This document shows positions 22,490-35,521 of a stretch of 64,000 nucleotides of DNA, piece after piece (the first letter of the stretch is position 1; every line of letters starts with the position of its first letter). The translations under genes and the position numbers were made by a program. The notes beneath the pieces were generated by a model that saw only the letters and a list, made by a program, of their open reading frames with translations, was not told where the DNA came from and made no database searches. Origin of the DNA: Flammula alnicola (Eukaryota; Basidiomycota; Agaricomycetes; Agaricales; Strophariaceae). Location: positions 1,355,520 to 1,419,519 of the forward strand of contig JADNRV010000002.1 of assembly GCA_015499995.1 (NCBI GenBank). Reading direction: 5' to 3'.

Positions 22490-23608
22490 TCGCGTCTCTA
22501 ATTATTTTAACGCTTGCCGCTCTGCCTGCTCCTCCGAAGCCTTTCTTGGCATGTAAACATCCTCGCCCTCTTATTTGTCTCATCATGAACACCAGTACTT
22601 TCCCATTGTCTCTTTCTTACATGAATAAGTATGTAGATTAAGTATCGTGCACATAAAGTAGCCTTCAACTTCTAGGTAGTTTACTCGACGATATATTATG
22701 ATATTCAATCAGTAGAAAAGATCTGAAAATATGAAAAGAAGAATCAGACCTTATGCAGAAAAAATCAGAGCAAGGTGTGGGCTCAGAGCATCAAAAGTCA
22801 GCTTGAATGTTGGGAAAAAAATCAAAGCATTGGGAAGCCAAAGTCAAAATAGATGCGGCCTCATTAATCATTACCTACAATTTTTAGCTATAGTCTATTT
22901 TATTAATTTATGATTTTTGGCTGAACTCAGGCAATATGCGATGCGGTGAAGATTTGCGAGGGGTCGCGCGCATAGCGCGCGGAAGTCCGGGCCATATTGC
23001 TTACAAATCTCCTCTTTCCCGCCTCTTTTTGGGTCTTTTTCTTCTTTGGGAACCCAGTACTTTGGTGGGAAAACCTCTTACTGGCGCTCCTGACAAAATT
23101 GCTTGTGCCAATTACCAGGTAATCAACATGTCCAAACACCTATTCTGCTCAAGTCCTTGATTCTGGGAAACCTGCTCGTTACTGACCTCTTAATGGAAAT
23201 GTCCCAGTGTCCAGGGCAAATGTTCAATCTGAGTCAACTCAAATTATGCAGTCGATGCAAGGTGAGGTGGTTCAAATACTCGTTCCTTCACAGACCATCT
23301 ACTTACACCATTACTTTAGTCCGTCTATTATTGTTCCCCAAAATGCCAGGTATTCGACAGGTTCACTCGTCATCAACTTGAATGAGGTGCTGAACGTATG
23401 TTACTGTTTTATAGAACGATGATTGGAAGACGCGTCATAAATCTTTATGCGCGTGATGCGAGGACTTCGTTGCAGATGCACCGTCCCCCTGATTATCAAG
23501 ATGATCGTCAAGACATGGATCTGCCTCTTCTCCTTAAAAACATGCCCGGGAGAATAATCAAAATACTAAATAATACACTAAAATGCCACAATACAAACAC
23601 CCCAACCT
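22490..23608. other. Gene-poor, repeat-like stretch with 70-bp hairpin
   Basis: No gene can be supported. An AT- and purine-rich part (22660-22920) is followed by a strong hairpin: GGCAATATG at 22930-22938 and CATATTGC at 22993-23000, with an inner GCGCGCATAGCGCGC. Short frames at 23100-23600 do not join into a convincing protein. The texture, unlike the coding flanks, suggests remnants of mobile DNA. The right end is the 3' flank of INCENP. Confidence 0.45.
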
Positions 23609-26600
23609 TTACTTGAATCCCATACGACGCGCATAATCCTTTTCCTCTTGAATGGTAAGACGGTCCGTTCCAGTCCAATTTGCTGAACTTGATCGTGCAC
23701 GGAATCGGCTTGTCCTTGTTTTGAAGATCTCTTCCATTCTGAGAGGACGCACAGCACCAAAAATATCATCGGGGTTGATGGTACTCTGCATCTCGAGGGC
23801 TTGTCGAAGTTCAGGTGACTGGGCCCACTCAGGAGGATCGAATGTCCGAACGCGATCTTCGTCTTCAGAATCCGAATACTCGCTGTTGATATCCGGAAGT
23901 TCTATACTTTCGCTGGGAACGGGAGGTTCAATGTGTTTAGCTGCATCAATCTGAGCTTTGGCCCGGGCGGCCATTTGGGACTGGACCAGTTGCGACGGTT
24001 GCGAAACATCATCATCAAGAACCGGTTGCTGTGCTGCACTCTTTCCTTTGTGCAAAGAGGAAGACGACTCGGCGGCCGGAGTCTGAGTTAAGGCCCCAAA
24101 CGCAAACGAAGAATTCGAAGCGGTAGTCTGCTTGAGAGCAGTTTTCAAGTGCGATTTACCCACGAGCACACTTGGACCTGGTTTCTTGATTTCTTGCTTC
24201 TTCTCCGTCTCAAGTTTCCGTTTCTTCTGGGTATCTTCCTCCTATAAAGCAGGAATTATTGAGAAACATACATTAGTAGAGATGGCAGACATGCCTTACC
24301 CTTTTGCCACTTGGAAGCTTGATAGCTCTCTTGTCAGTGAGATCCTCTCGTTCTCTCTTGCGGCGTTCGACCTCCTCTTTCATCTTGCGCTCCTCCTCTA
24401 AAGCCTTGGCTTTCTCTTCCTCTGCCTTCCTTTGCAGAGCAAGCTGGCGTCGGCTCTCCATTTCTTTGAGACGGGCAGCCTTTTTGTCGGCCTCCTCTTG
24501 TTGCTACGCAAACGCGACATGAGTCTCGACCATGGATGACTAGTCAAAGAACGGCGAACCTTCTTAGCCGCAACAGCTGCCATCTGCAACACTTTTTTAA
24601 CTTCGGGTTGCTTCTTCTTACTTGTACCCAGCGCGCTGCTCAGTAGTTTGGATGCTTGTCCTAAGAAGCCAACTTGCGATTGAGACGACTCGGAAGACGC
24701 CATGGACAATTGGCTTTGACTCCTTGCTATTTTTGGCTTTAAAAGGAGATGTCAGGTTAGGATAGCTAGGGTTATTTTCAGAACATACCTCTACGATGCT
24801 TACGGTAGCCTTGGAAGACCTCAGAATTATATCCTCGAGCTCGACATCACGGCGTACGAGGGCTTCATTTTCACATGCGTTGTCCATGTCCACATCAAAG
24901 GCACCAGGAATTTGATGACCGGCTCCCATTTCGTCCAATACCTCTCGAACTGACGACGTCTTTGTGGCAGGTCCAGTGTCCGCTCTCTGACTTTGGGAAG
25001 GTAATGTGCTCCAAGTCATGCTATCCTCTTTGGATGCGCCGAATGTCCATTGTACGCCAGCCGCAAGCTTTTCATCCATGGGCCAACTGTCATCTTCATC
25101 ACATATCTGCGTATCCAGTGGCTGGGACTGACTACCGTACGCAGAAGTGTACACAGTGTCCTGAGAGTTTGGTATCCATGCAGACGCAACATCACGCTCG
25201 AAGATCCCATCAGATTGAACACTTTCGAGGGTAGACTGGGCAGTGAGAGGCGTAGCCGTTTTGCCTTTCGGCGATGTCGAGGATGCCGTTTGAGGAGAAA
25301 AGCCGAAGATCGAGGATGCGCGCACGTTAAACGTGGGCGCAGAATTGAAAACTGACTGTTGAGTGGATGTAGGTGGCGTTGGGTTGCTTAGAGCCGGAGC
25401 CGGAGCCGGAGCTGGAGGAATAAATACTGGAGGTGGTTTATTGAAAACCGAGGTAGGAGGTAACGATTGAGTATTGGTTTGAGCAGGGGGCGAATTTGGA
25501 GGGGTTGTGGATGTACTCTCCCGCGCCGTTGCAGATTCCTTGCTTCGATTGACCGACGGAGGCGCCAAGCTAGGCGTAAACTGGAATGGCTTCTCAGGAG
25601 CCTTATGTTTCTCCTTGATTCTACCATCTGCGGGAAACAGATCGGATATACTCAGGCGGCCTTCGTTTTGGCGCGTCGAAGACATTATTACGTCTGTGTC
25701 TTGAGGTATGTCAGCACGATTGGCTGGCACAGGAGGCATTCCCATCGCCATTGTTATCTCTTCTTCCTTGCGATCTCTTTCGGCTACCCTGGCCTCGGCG
25801 GCTGCTCTAGCTTCAGCGAGAGCTGTTGCCGCATCTCCTCCAAGGCTCTTGCCCAGCGTTTTGCTGACACGAACACCAAGGCCTTCCACGGTTTTCTTGA
25901 GGCGATCAAGAACACCTTCCTGTGTGGGTTCTTCGGGTTGAGAGGTTTGTTGTGTCATTGGAGAGCTCACTGTTGGCTGTTCTTGTGTCTTCGCGTCCTT
26001 CGATTTACGTGAAGCTGTTTCGCCTTCAGCAGTTTTAATCGACTTTAGCTGACGCTCTTCTTCTTCTGACGCGACAGGAGGTATAGATAGCATGTTTTCA
26101 CTCTTTCTCTTCGTACCCTGCTGCAGGAAGACACTCGAGCCCAGATTAAGATTGGCTGGAGCCTTCTTCGTCGGTCCTTCAAGAGCTTTAACTTCCCTGG
26201 CCTTCATTAACCAGGATGTTCGTTTGCCGCCAACGGGTGCGCCTGGTGTTGCAGCTCCAAGCATGACTGTGTTGAGCGAAGGGTCACGAGGAGGCCGCAT
26301 TGACTTTCGTAATGGCATGGGTTCTGGAAGAGTAGGGAAGGAAGGAGCAGTTGGTTTGTCACTCGACTTCCGATCGGTGGGCGATGTGTCTTCTGGAACC
26401 TGCGCCATTGCGGAATCCTGCGTGCTTTTCGAGCGAGGAAGTGGGCCTGTGTCATTTCCGGCAAGCGAGCCCTCAAGTTTGTCCGACAGCGATTGAGAAG
26501 GTTGCGAAGCATCCATGTCGTCGGGACATTGTCCAGTGGGCGAGTCCAACGGGATAGAATGGAAGGTATCGATGGATGATGTCGACTTCAAATTCAATTC

Positions 26601-27425
26601 GTGTTGAGAGATGTTCTCGGCGGGTTGCCATGCAGATAACCGGGGCGAGGCATTTGATCCCTCAAGAACCTCAGGAAATCGAAGAGGTGACTTCGGAATA
26701 GCTTCTGTGCGACCGGAGGTGGAAGTTCGACTGCGTTCAGAAGGTTCGTCGTCTTCTGCAATAACAGAAAGGTCGTTATGTTCCATGCTTGGAAGCGAAA
26801 CAAGTTCAACGGTGGGCTGGTTTGCCGGCGGAGGCACAGAGAGGACATGATGCTCAGGCCTCGTAAACGAGGCATCCTCGAGAGGTTGGACTGGAGCGAG
26901 AGGAGACCTTTGGTTGCTTTCACGTGTGGGAATGTCTGGTGCTCTTTTGTTCTCTTCCGCTTTCAGAGCATCAGATGCCACCTTCTGACTGCTAAGTTTG
27001 TCTAGAGCAGCCTGAAAGCTGTTAATGGGTGCTTGGTTTTCGTCGCCAGGCTGATCCTATAGTCAAGACAGTTATTACCAAGGAAGAAGCGGTCTGATAT
27101 TTTCGTACCTCTAATGATAATGAAACGGTATTCGCCAGCTTCGACGACATTAGTTTCGGTTTCCTTGCAATAGCTTTCTTGCGTCCAGGCGTTTTAACCA
27201 ATTCAATGAGCGGACTGGAGACAACGAGGTGAGTTATTTCAGCATATAAACGCATAGGAAAAGAACATACTCTTGCTTTGCGCCCGAAACAATATTGTCG
27301 AGATAATCGTCGAGAAACATAAAACCATGGGTTTGAACTTGGTCTTTGAAGACCTGGCGGCCTGGATCGCTCGCCATTGTCAAGCGAATTGAATTGGCCC
27401 AGCTCAGAAGACCTGGGTGTTCCAT
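23609..27425 (-). CDS. Inner centromere protein INCENP/Sli15
   Basis: Scaffold of the chromosomal passenger complex: its N-terminus binds Survivin/Borealin and its C-terminal IN-box activates Aurora kinase. The ATG at 27425 opens MEHPGLLSWANSIRLTMAS. The first exon continues FKDQVQTHGFMFLDDYLDNI, the helical N-terminal targeting region. A very long Ser/Pro/Thr-rich middle fills one exon (about 26981-24750). A charged single-helix stretch with EEEKAKALEEERKMKEEVE lies near 24460-24300. The IN-box at the end contains RVRTFDPPEWAQSPELRQAL, DPDDIFG-like NPDDIFGAVRPLRMEEIF and the TSRFRARSSSANW segment, which is the Ser/Trp motif Aurora binds and phosphorylates. It stops at GFK, position 23609. 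No lesion seen. Convergent neighbours are absent on the left, where a repeat-like stretch begins. Confidence 0.93.
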
Positions 27426-27821
27426 GATTGGTGAAGGATTCCGGAGGTCACTTGGAACTGTATATCTTGTTGAAGGGTGTTCAATATTCAACGCTGAGAG
27501 CCACTGTTGTGACTTTTAAGTTTAACTGCGACGCGTGAGTCATGTGACCGTTTACCGATTATGTAACATTGTAAGCTAGACACCTGACTTCCGTTTGAGG
27601 ACGAGGACCACATTTCATCTCATACAGTGACCAGTCTCATACCGAATCATTAACACCATGCTCCGAAGCCTGCAATGCTTGCAGCTGCATATTAATCGCC
27701 TCCAAATTGAGCTATGACTCGACTCAGTCGACCCCAATAATTCTAACCACCCAACTTCATACCGTATCGTTTTTTGTATGCCATAACCTGCAGGTGACTA
27801 TTTCGAACTTAAGGCAGAATC
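27426..27821. other. Intergenic between INCENP and a doubtful gene
   Basis: About 400 bp holding the INCENP promoter on the minus strand. A 20-codon frame from an ATG at 27658 is too short to call. Nothing else recognised. Confidence 0.45.
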
Positions 27822-28687
27822 ATGCACGAGAGTGGTATCTACTTTCAGAGTAGATCGGTTCTGCTCCTCTTTTCCGCTGTTCGTTGCATTTTCTTTTTAT
27901 TGGTTAGCTGTCATATTCCTGTCTTTATCATGCTGATATATCGAAATTCTTCCTTAGTATGCTACGCGACCCCCGAAGTCCAGATCCCGGACACCCCAGA
28001 GGGAGAGAAGTCTGTACCAGGAGTAGAATTCTTCACTGATGGATCCAGCAATAAGCACTTCTCTGGGGACCGGTACGGCTCTCGGAGGGAAGTGACCGGA
28101 CACCAATTCGCAACCAAGAGAAATTTTTTCTCCGACTCTGGAATGCAGATATCCCATGCGTAAGTTCTTCTTCTTGTCTGTATCACGACGCTAGTCCCCT
28201 ACAGAAATCCGTGAGAGCGATTCCCGGTCCATCCTTCCCCAACGCAACCTAAGTCCTGTTAATCATATTCTTGATAACTTTGTTTCCAAGAAAATGCATC
28301 GTTATACTGGCCGTATCCGCTCTTGTTTTTCGCCCTCTGGCCCGCCGACAGAATTGAAGAGGTAAGTTCGTTATCCGTTATCTTTGTGGATTCTAAAAAT
28401 TCCGTTTTCAAGGTGCCTCCATTTTCGGCCGTTTCTGCCAATATAGAACACTCGATGGAAATTATCTCAACGAGTTGAGCAGTCTTTCGAAGGCAATGGC
28501 CAGCCGATTGGCTGTCAGCACTTCGGCTCCTCTAATCACGCTAACACACAACACGGCGCCCTTCACTCCCCTGATGTCAGAAGACGCCATGACGCTCCTT
28601 CGTTTGGCTGCTGTCCAGGGGTTAAAGCAGACCAGACTCCCAAAAGGACTCTGCACTCCGTTACGCGTAGAAAGCGTCTTTCACTAG
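27822..28687 (+). CDS. Possible hypothetical gene with unresolved splicing
   Basis: An ATG at 27822 starts MHES; splicing GTATCT...CTTAG joins it in frame to an open exon at about 27958-28160 (VCYATPEVQIPDTPEGEK, then VTGHQFATKRNFFSDSG). The next open segment (about 28197-28365, ESDSRSILPQRNLSPVNHIL) follows a clean GTAAGT...CTAG intron but is off by one phase, unless the donor is the GC two bases earlier. A further GTAAGT...ATATAG intron keeps frame into a segment ending at the TAG at 28687. An alternative frame of that last segment (TPKRTLHSVTRRKRLSL) also looks protein-like. I do not recognise the product. It could be an orphan gene, a decayed gene or chance. Confidence 0.3.
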
Positions 28688-29107
28688 GCTCAAAGAGCAA
28701 ACAAGTTTCTGTGGGTTGGCGGCGAGATGAGCTCTTTGCCCGCCCGGCGACGAATGAAAGTGTAATGTACTCCTTGATTTTGTAAGGTAGGATCTCCTGT
28801 GGTATTTTTAGTTCATGTTTCTGTATGGCAGGTGTCGAGATGCTTCTAATTGCAAACTCCCTGCAAATATGGGATTACTTCTTTTGTCACTCGGCCGTCG
28901 TTCCTCATAAACAGAATCGTCGAAGACGGTCTTCGTTCTCTCGTTTTCCCCCTTCCAGGGCTTACTGAATCGCATTCACTTCATTACTTTTACTTGCAGT
29001 ACCAATTACTTGGGTCTTTTCGTTCTGCATGTTTGAACCCAACTCACCAGGTTTAAATTGTTCTGTCCCATTGATGTCTTTTTTTTTCTCTCAAGCAGCC
29101 GTCAAAT
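28688..29107. other. Intergenic, upstream of REC8
   Basis: Presumed REC8 promoter and 5' leader. Open frames are short and unlike proteins. A T-rich tract lies at about 29078-29092, 20 bp before the REC8 start. Confidence 0.4.
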
Positions 29108-32100
29108 ATGTTCTTCACTCCTGAATTGCTTGCAAAACGCGATAGTGGATTTGGTCTTCTCTGGTACGCGCTTCTCTGCATACACCTCGTTCTCAGCATC
29201 TAATGCCAGTGTCCTACTAGGCTGGCTGCTACCTTGGGATCCAGATCTACTTTCAAAAAATTACCGAAACGTTCCGTTCTCACTGCAGATATAACCCAGC
29301 TATGCGACTTGATTTCCGAGCCAGCCGAACCGCTCGCTTTACGATTGTCCAGCAATCTGATGTTTGGTGTTGTGCGGTAAGAGAGGCATACAGCTATCGT
29401 ACTGCTCCAGGATGCTAAAATTCATTCATGCAATTCTACAGCGTATACAAAGGCGAGTTTCTTCCCGTCCCGGATTCTGATTTCGTGAAATCTGAAACTT
29501 TTCTAGTGAAGCAAGAAATATTAATGACAGATGTTACGAACTGCGTGACTTCGTTAAAGAAGGTGGTGCAGGACTTACGCAGCTCTGATGCTCTGGATGC
29601 GCAATTACAAATGGCGAACCCGGTTGCTCGGTGGGTTATGGCATCATCAATCATTGCTTTCCCTTGTTGACGAATTTGTAGTGTTGCGGCTCTAACCATA
29701 GTACCAGATCCGAAAGCTGCCTACGTTCTCGACTATGACGCTTTTGTTGCTGTGTGTAAAACCCGCCTGATTTCTGCTCACTTGCTGACTTTGCGGCAGA
29801 ATTGGGAAGACTACTTAAATATCGGAGGTATGTATATTTACGTTACTTGATAGATATCTCGTCCATTCAAAGCTAACAAAAATTGCAGGCGCCGATACGT
29901 CACGGGAAAGTGACCCTATTTTAGAGGACGACGACGCCGACTTTGACCCATCTGAGAAAAAGAAGAAACGAACCAAGGCAGGCCCGAAAGCAGTACCACA
30001 GACGGAGGTTTTGCGCAAAGAGGCGCATACACTTGAGGAACACCATGAACATCTGCTTTCTGCTTCTTTTGACCTATCTTTCAACAATAACACTGCCCAT
30101 GATCTATCATCCTCACAGGCTGAGGCTGCTTTCGACAATTTCTTTCCTTTTTCCGACGGTCTCGATCTCGCGGATGGTCTAGGTGATGATCTCGCAAGAG
30201 AGCTTGGGTGGGGTGCTTCTCCTATCAAAAGTGTGCACAGCAACAGGTACGTTAATTCTTTTTGATATTAACCCTCATCTTTTCTGACAAACCTGTAGAA
30301 ACGTGAATGTCGATCAAGCTCAATCCGAGATGAATTTCAACAATGCCGACGACTTGAACGTAGACATGGACTTCAATTTTAACGCCGATGACCTTCCGAC
30401 GGCTCTAGATCATGCACCCTCCGTTGAGGACGATCAAGCACTTGGGACTGCACGTCTTCAGGAAGCATCGAGGAAAACCAAGGTTAGATATTTATATCCG
30501 TCGTTCATTCTTGCGCTCAACCATTGTGTCCTATCAGGGCTCACGTAAGGGTATGTTGAGTTGGGAATATCTTGTGTTTATTTCACAGTTGCTGAGGCCA
30601 GAAAGAAAATCGATTGCCTTCAAGGATGGGATCCGTCCTCTCTGAAGCTCGCCCACCAAGTCCGGCGACATCGTTCTCTCGTTTACTATTATCACAGGAC
30701 GTTGACCAGCCACAGCCCTTGAGAGATATCACGAAAGAAGAATTGCGTATGAAAAATCAAGGAGAACCTCCTAAAAAGCTCAAAAGGACACGCTTGCTCC
30801 TGGATGCACGAACAGAACTGACGGATGCTGAATTAAAGGTACGTAGTCTCGGCCTTAAATGCATTGTTCAATGTACGCAGATTGACTGACCTGTCGAGAG
30901 ATTGCTAGGGCGAAATATCTTGAGTCTCAGAGCCAGATGAAGCAAGAAATTCTCACCAAAAAACTTGAAAAAGACAACAGCAAGGTCATCGAAGAACTTG
31001 TTTGGGGTGTTCCGAAAGGCAGTCAGTCTATGCATGTCTTCTATTCAATCAAGCGTGGCGCGCTGACGAACCCACAGTCCAAGCGCAAAGTTTGATCAAC
31101 TTCTGGCAAGAGAACTTCAAGGTCCAAGTCGAGGCTAGATCTGGAGTTCTTCGCATTCATGAGGAAGATGGTTCGGGACTTTTTCTTCAAGAATATCGTT
31201 GTATCGAATCATCTCATTTTAGAGGCTGAACCTGCACGCAAGCGTCGAAAGAGCGTACCTACCGACTTTCAGCACAAAGCCATCGATGAAAATATCAATC
31301 GCGACGACGTCGTTCCTCAAGAGATGGACTGGGGAATGGATTGGGCCACAGGTCGGTTCTTTTCCCTCCATTGATCGAAAGTTACCTTCTAATGCCATGG
31401 CTAGACAATAACATGGACATGGCCATGGTTGTAGATGAAACTGGCGACAATCGCCACTCTTCAGAAGTATCTTTTATCAAGCTTGAATTGTCAGAAACTG
31501 CCTGACACATTAACCAGGAACCAGGTCAAGCGCGTCGCATTTCGCGATCCGCGTCGGTCCTTGGAGCAAGTAACTTTGGATTCGACTTAGGCCCCCGAGA
31601 TCCTATGAACGGCTCTCAGCGTAGCTCCCTGTTCCCTTGGGATAACGCAGGGCCGAGTTCATCGACTGGAAACGGGCCATTCCCGCTCCCAGACGATGAC
31701 CACGCCGTCGCACAGGTTGATGTCAGGCTACGTAGTATTTCTCTGAGTCGTCGTAATAGCCCGCTGCTCTCGACTCACCGAGGAAGCATGCTAGCGGCCG
31801 CAGTTATACTGTCATCTCCCGCGGCCGTCGGTAGAAACTCGCAAATATTCGGTGAAGATTTTGTTTTTGACGGTAAGGGTATTTTGTTAGATTCCAGGAA
31901 ATATGCCTTGACATCCTCTAATTCTAGTTGAGAATGCAGCCATTCCGGAGGATACTCAACAGGACACGCAGAAATCCGATCTCAACCTGATTACTCTGGA
32001 AAGAAATTCGTTTAATTTCCTGGAGTCAGTCTCATCATTCATTGACGAGCTATCTAAGCTTGACGATAGAATGGCTTCAGATATGCCAAGATGCAATACC

Positions 32101-32344
32101 AGACTCTAGCCAAGCCAGATGGTCGCTTGACCTTTGACACGATCGTTCCGACAACGACGAGCACTCGGCATGTTGCGGCCGCTGCGTTTTATCACTGCTT
32201 AGGCGCGTTTTGCATGCTTCTACACTGTTCCGAGACCATCGCTGAAGGATAACTCGACAATTATATTTAGTTCTTGCTACGAAAAATCTGCTTCACTTGG
32301 AACAGCCAAGCCCCTACGGATCTGTCATTCTGGGTATTGTTTGA
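29108..32344 (+). CDS. REC8: Meiotic cohesin alpha-kleisin Rec8
   Basis: Kleisin that closes the cohesin ring in meiosis. The ATG at 29108 opens MFFTPELLAKRDSGFGLLW, the N-terminal SMC3-binding helix region. Spliced exons continue ATLGSRSTFKKLPKRSVL, VVRVYKVKQEILMTDVTNCV and SLKKVVQDLR. The middle (30000-31900) is acidic and Ser-rich, and includes KRTRLLLDARTELTDAELK, typical of Rec8/Rad21. The C-terminal winged helix reads TLERNSFNFLEYAKM, TFDTIVPTTTSTRHVAAAAF and LVLATKNLLHLEQPSPYG, ending at the TGA at 32342-32344. Rec8 is favoured over mitotic Rad21 because of the short acidic middle and the VYKVKQEI N-terminus, but this is inference. It contains an 11-nt exon (29442-29452) and two introns starting GC instead of GT (29453 and 32203). 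Many introns (at least a dozen). Confidence 0.88.
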
Positions 32345-32730
32345 GGACTTGCTGGGCTACCAAAGGCGCCATTGCGTTGTGTCAGAATTGCAAAGATAAT
32401 TGACAGCTTTATTAGAGAGTAAATAAAAGTCTTTTGCAGACGAGATGTCGTCCGACCCGACCTTGTCTATGTATTTGTAAATTTGAGAGAAAGCGATGTT
32501 TGCGGCCAATCAACGGACTGCCGAAATTGTTCAGATATCAAGGCAGGACGAATTGTATTTCAGCATCATCTGGCACCACTCTGCCTGTCCAATTATCGTT
32601 ATTTACAAATCTAATATAAACCTTCCCTTCCGCTTTCATCAACCTGTTATCCATACTGTCAAGACTGCCGCGCCTCGCTGCGCAAATCCGTCCTTCACAA
32701 AGACTGACCACCCCTCATTGGCACCGCAAG
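32345..32730. other. Intergenic between REC8 and IDI1
   Basis: 386 bp with the REC8 3' flank and the IDI1 promoter. No clear element recognised. Confidence 0.45.
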
Positions 32731-33659
<929 letters not shown>

Positions 33660-33891
33660 TGTAGTGTGTTTCGAAAGGAAAGCGACATGTAGCGTGTTCG
33701 GGGGTAACAAGAAGTAGGATATACAAGTACAGAGAACAGTCGTCGCAAGGTCATAAATGTACGTATCATCTATAGAAGGGTTTAAGTAGCATAATACCAT
33801 ATACCATAAATCATGGATCTATTGCGGGAAGAGGATCGCTCCTCGACGCATCAATACGACCATAACGTACCAAAATAATACAGTATGTGGC

Positions 33892-35361
33892 TTATACAGT
33901 CGGGTATCCTTTGAAGACGAGAAGTTCTCTCGTGTAGCGGATACCCAGAGGGCCTCGGCGTCCGAGAGGGAGAGTAGCGTCAAGCTGGAAGCCCAGAAAA
34001 TTGAGCACCTTCAGGACTTCCACAAAAAAGATAGATGATTCCACTTCTGGAACTAGAGTCAACGGTGTTAGTTCCCAAAATTTCCACCAATGAGGCATGC
34101 GCCAACCGTTGCTATTGGGTTTCCGTCGTACCTCGAAGGCGCGAGTATATTCTTCAACCGCGTTATCCGACAGGATCTTATGCGGGAAAGCAGAGCGCAA
34201 ACGCGCGCTGATGGAGATATCGAGATCATTTGGTGGTTCGATCAGGGTAAAGCGTCGCCCATCCTGGGAGAAGTAGGCAAGGAAGAATTGCGCACGCGAA
34301 TCTGGTTGAGTCACTTGAAAAATCAGTCGAGGGGTCTAAAACGGCAGGAATGGTTAACCCCTTGCTATAAGGTGATAGACCGTGAAGCGTGGTACGAACT
34401 GGCGTTGAGATATTTACTGCGGTTTGAAATGAGTAGCCCTAGAAGCTTAACATGAAACTCGAGAAATTAGTAGAAAAGCCTTCAACACACCTTGTCTTGG
34501 AATAAACGGAAGAACGCTGCAATCAGTTGGTATGCCCTAGATAAATGTTTCAATTGCGTTCAGAGGCATCAGAAACATAATGGGTAGGCAAGACTCACTG
34601 TCTCACGTTAGGACCGCTCAAATCCCAAGGCGCATTTCTGAATTTAACGATGCAAGTATGGCCTTGGACGCTGTCAGACTCGATGCCGTCGTTCCAGAGA
34701 GGCCAGATTACATTGCGTAAATCGTCTAATGCCTTTTTCATGACATGTTCAATATGAAGTTCGTTATAGCCATGAAAAGATACCAGCATGTGGTCTGGTA
34801 AAAGCAATGTTAATCAATGTTGAGTCCAAGGTTGATATAACGTCTATGCTTACAAGCAATAGGATCTTGAGAATCTGTCTCACGAGCGTCCTCTTTCATA
34901 TGTTGAGGGTTTGTTGGATGTGAATGGACGCGGGGTCTGGGCATGGTAGGGTTGGGATTCTGTGGTTGATGGTGGAATGGATTTGAGAATTGTCTCCCGA
35001 GAGAGGTTTCAGCTGTATGTGTATTGAAGACCGTCATCGTTTTCTTCATAGCGGATTTCAAGGGAGCAGCAGCCGGAGCGGCGGGGATTGTTTGATTTCG
35101 TTGATGTTGATGTTGAGGGCGCTTTTTATCTTTTAAAACGTATGATCCTCCATTGAAGTCGAACGGTTGGATGCCTTTGGGCGCAGGGGGGTTATTATTC
35201 CGGGGCGCAGGCGCAGGGGGTTGTGGCATTGGTGGACCGTAAAAAGGAGGATAGCCGCCAGTACTTGGAACGGGAGGGCCATTGGCGCCCATGTAAGGGG
35301 TCTGTGGATATATCGGAGGACCATAGTATGGATAAGGAGCGTAAGGCCCTTGCTGCTGCAT
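33892..35361 (-). CDS. Basidiomycete family protein with Pro-rich N-terminus, function unknown
   Basis: The ATG at 35361 opens MQQQGPYAPYPYYGPPIYP. The first ~110 residues are rich in Pro, Tyr, Gly and Gln, followed by a basic stretch with PLKSAMKKTMTVFNTHT. After an intron the sequence turns globular: HMLVSFHGYNELHIEHVM, KKALDDLRNVIWPLWNDGIE and FRNAPWDLSGPNVRQ. The last exon (about 34320-33892) has AQFFLAYFSQDGRRFTLIEP, EEYTRAFEVRRKPNSNGW and GPLGIRYTRELLVFKGYP. I recognise the architecture as a recurrent agaricomycete family but know no function. The C-terminal half is well-folded sequence, not low complexity. It is divergent from MPC1 with 160 bp between start codons. Confidence 0.75.
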
Positions 35362-35521
35362 TGTGGGAGGTAAAAGTAGAGAGCAAGGGAAGATATGATG
35401 ACTCTGACCACAGACAATCCCTTGGGCGTTATATCGACGAGCCCAAATTAAACTTATGTACACGTGACCAGGCCTAGTCTACTTTTCAACGACTCGGTCC
35501 TTTCGATCATCTTACCCCGCA

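Noticed and set aside
22930..23000. Second Helitron 3' end at the GC-rich hairpin
   Set aside because: No CTRR motif lies within about 12 bases on either strand, and no matching TC end was found.
23103..23616. Several short plus-strand frames
   Set aside because: They do not join through plausible introns and show no conserved motif.
25467..26012. 181-codon plus-strand frame opposite INCENP
   Set aside because: Antisense to a confirmed exon and crossing low-complexity sequence; no recognisable protein.
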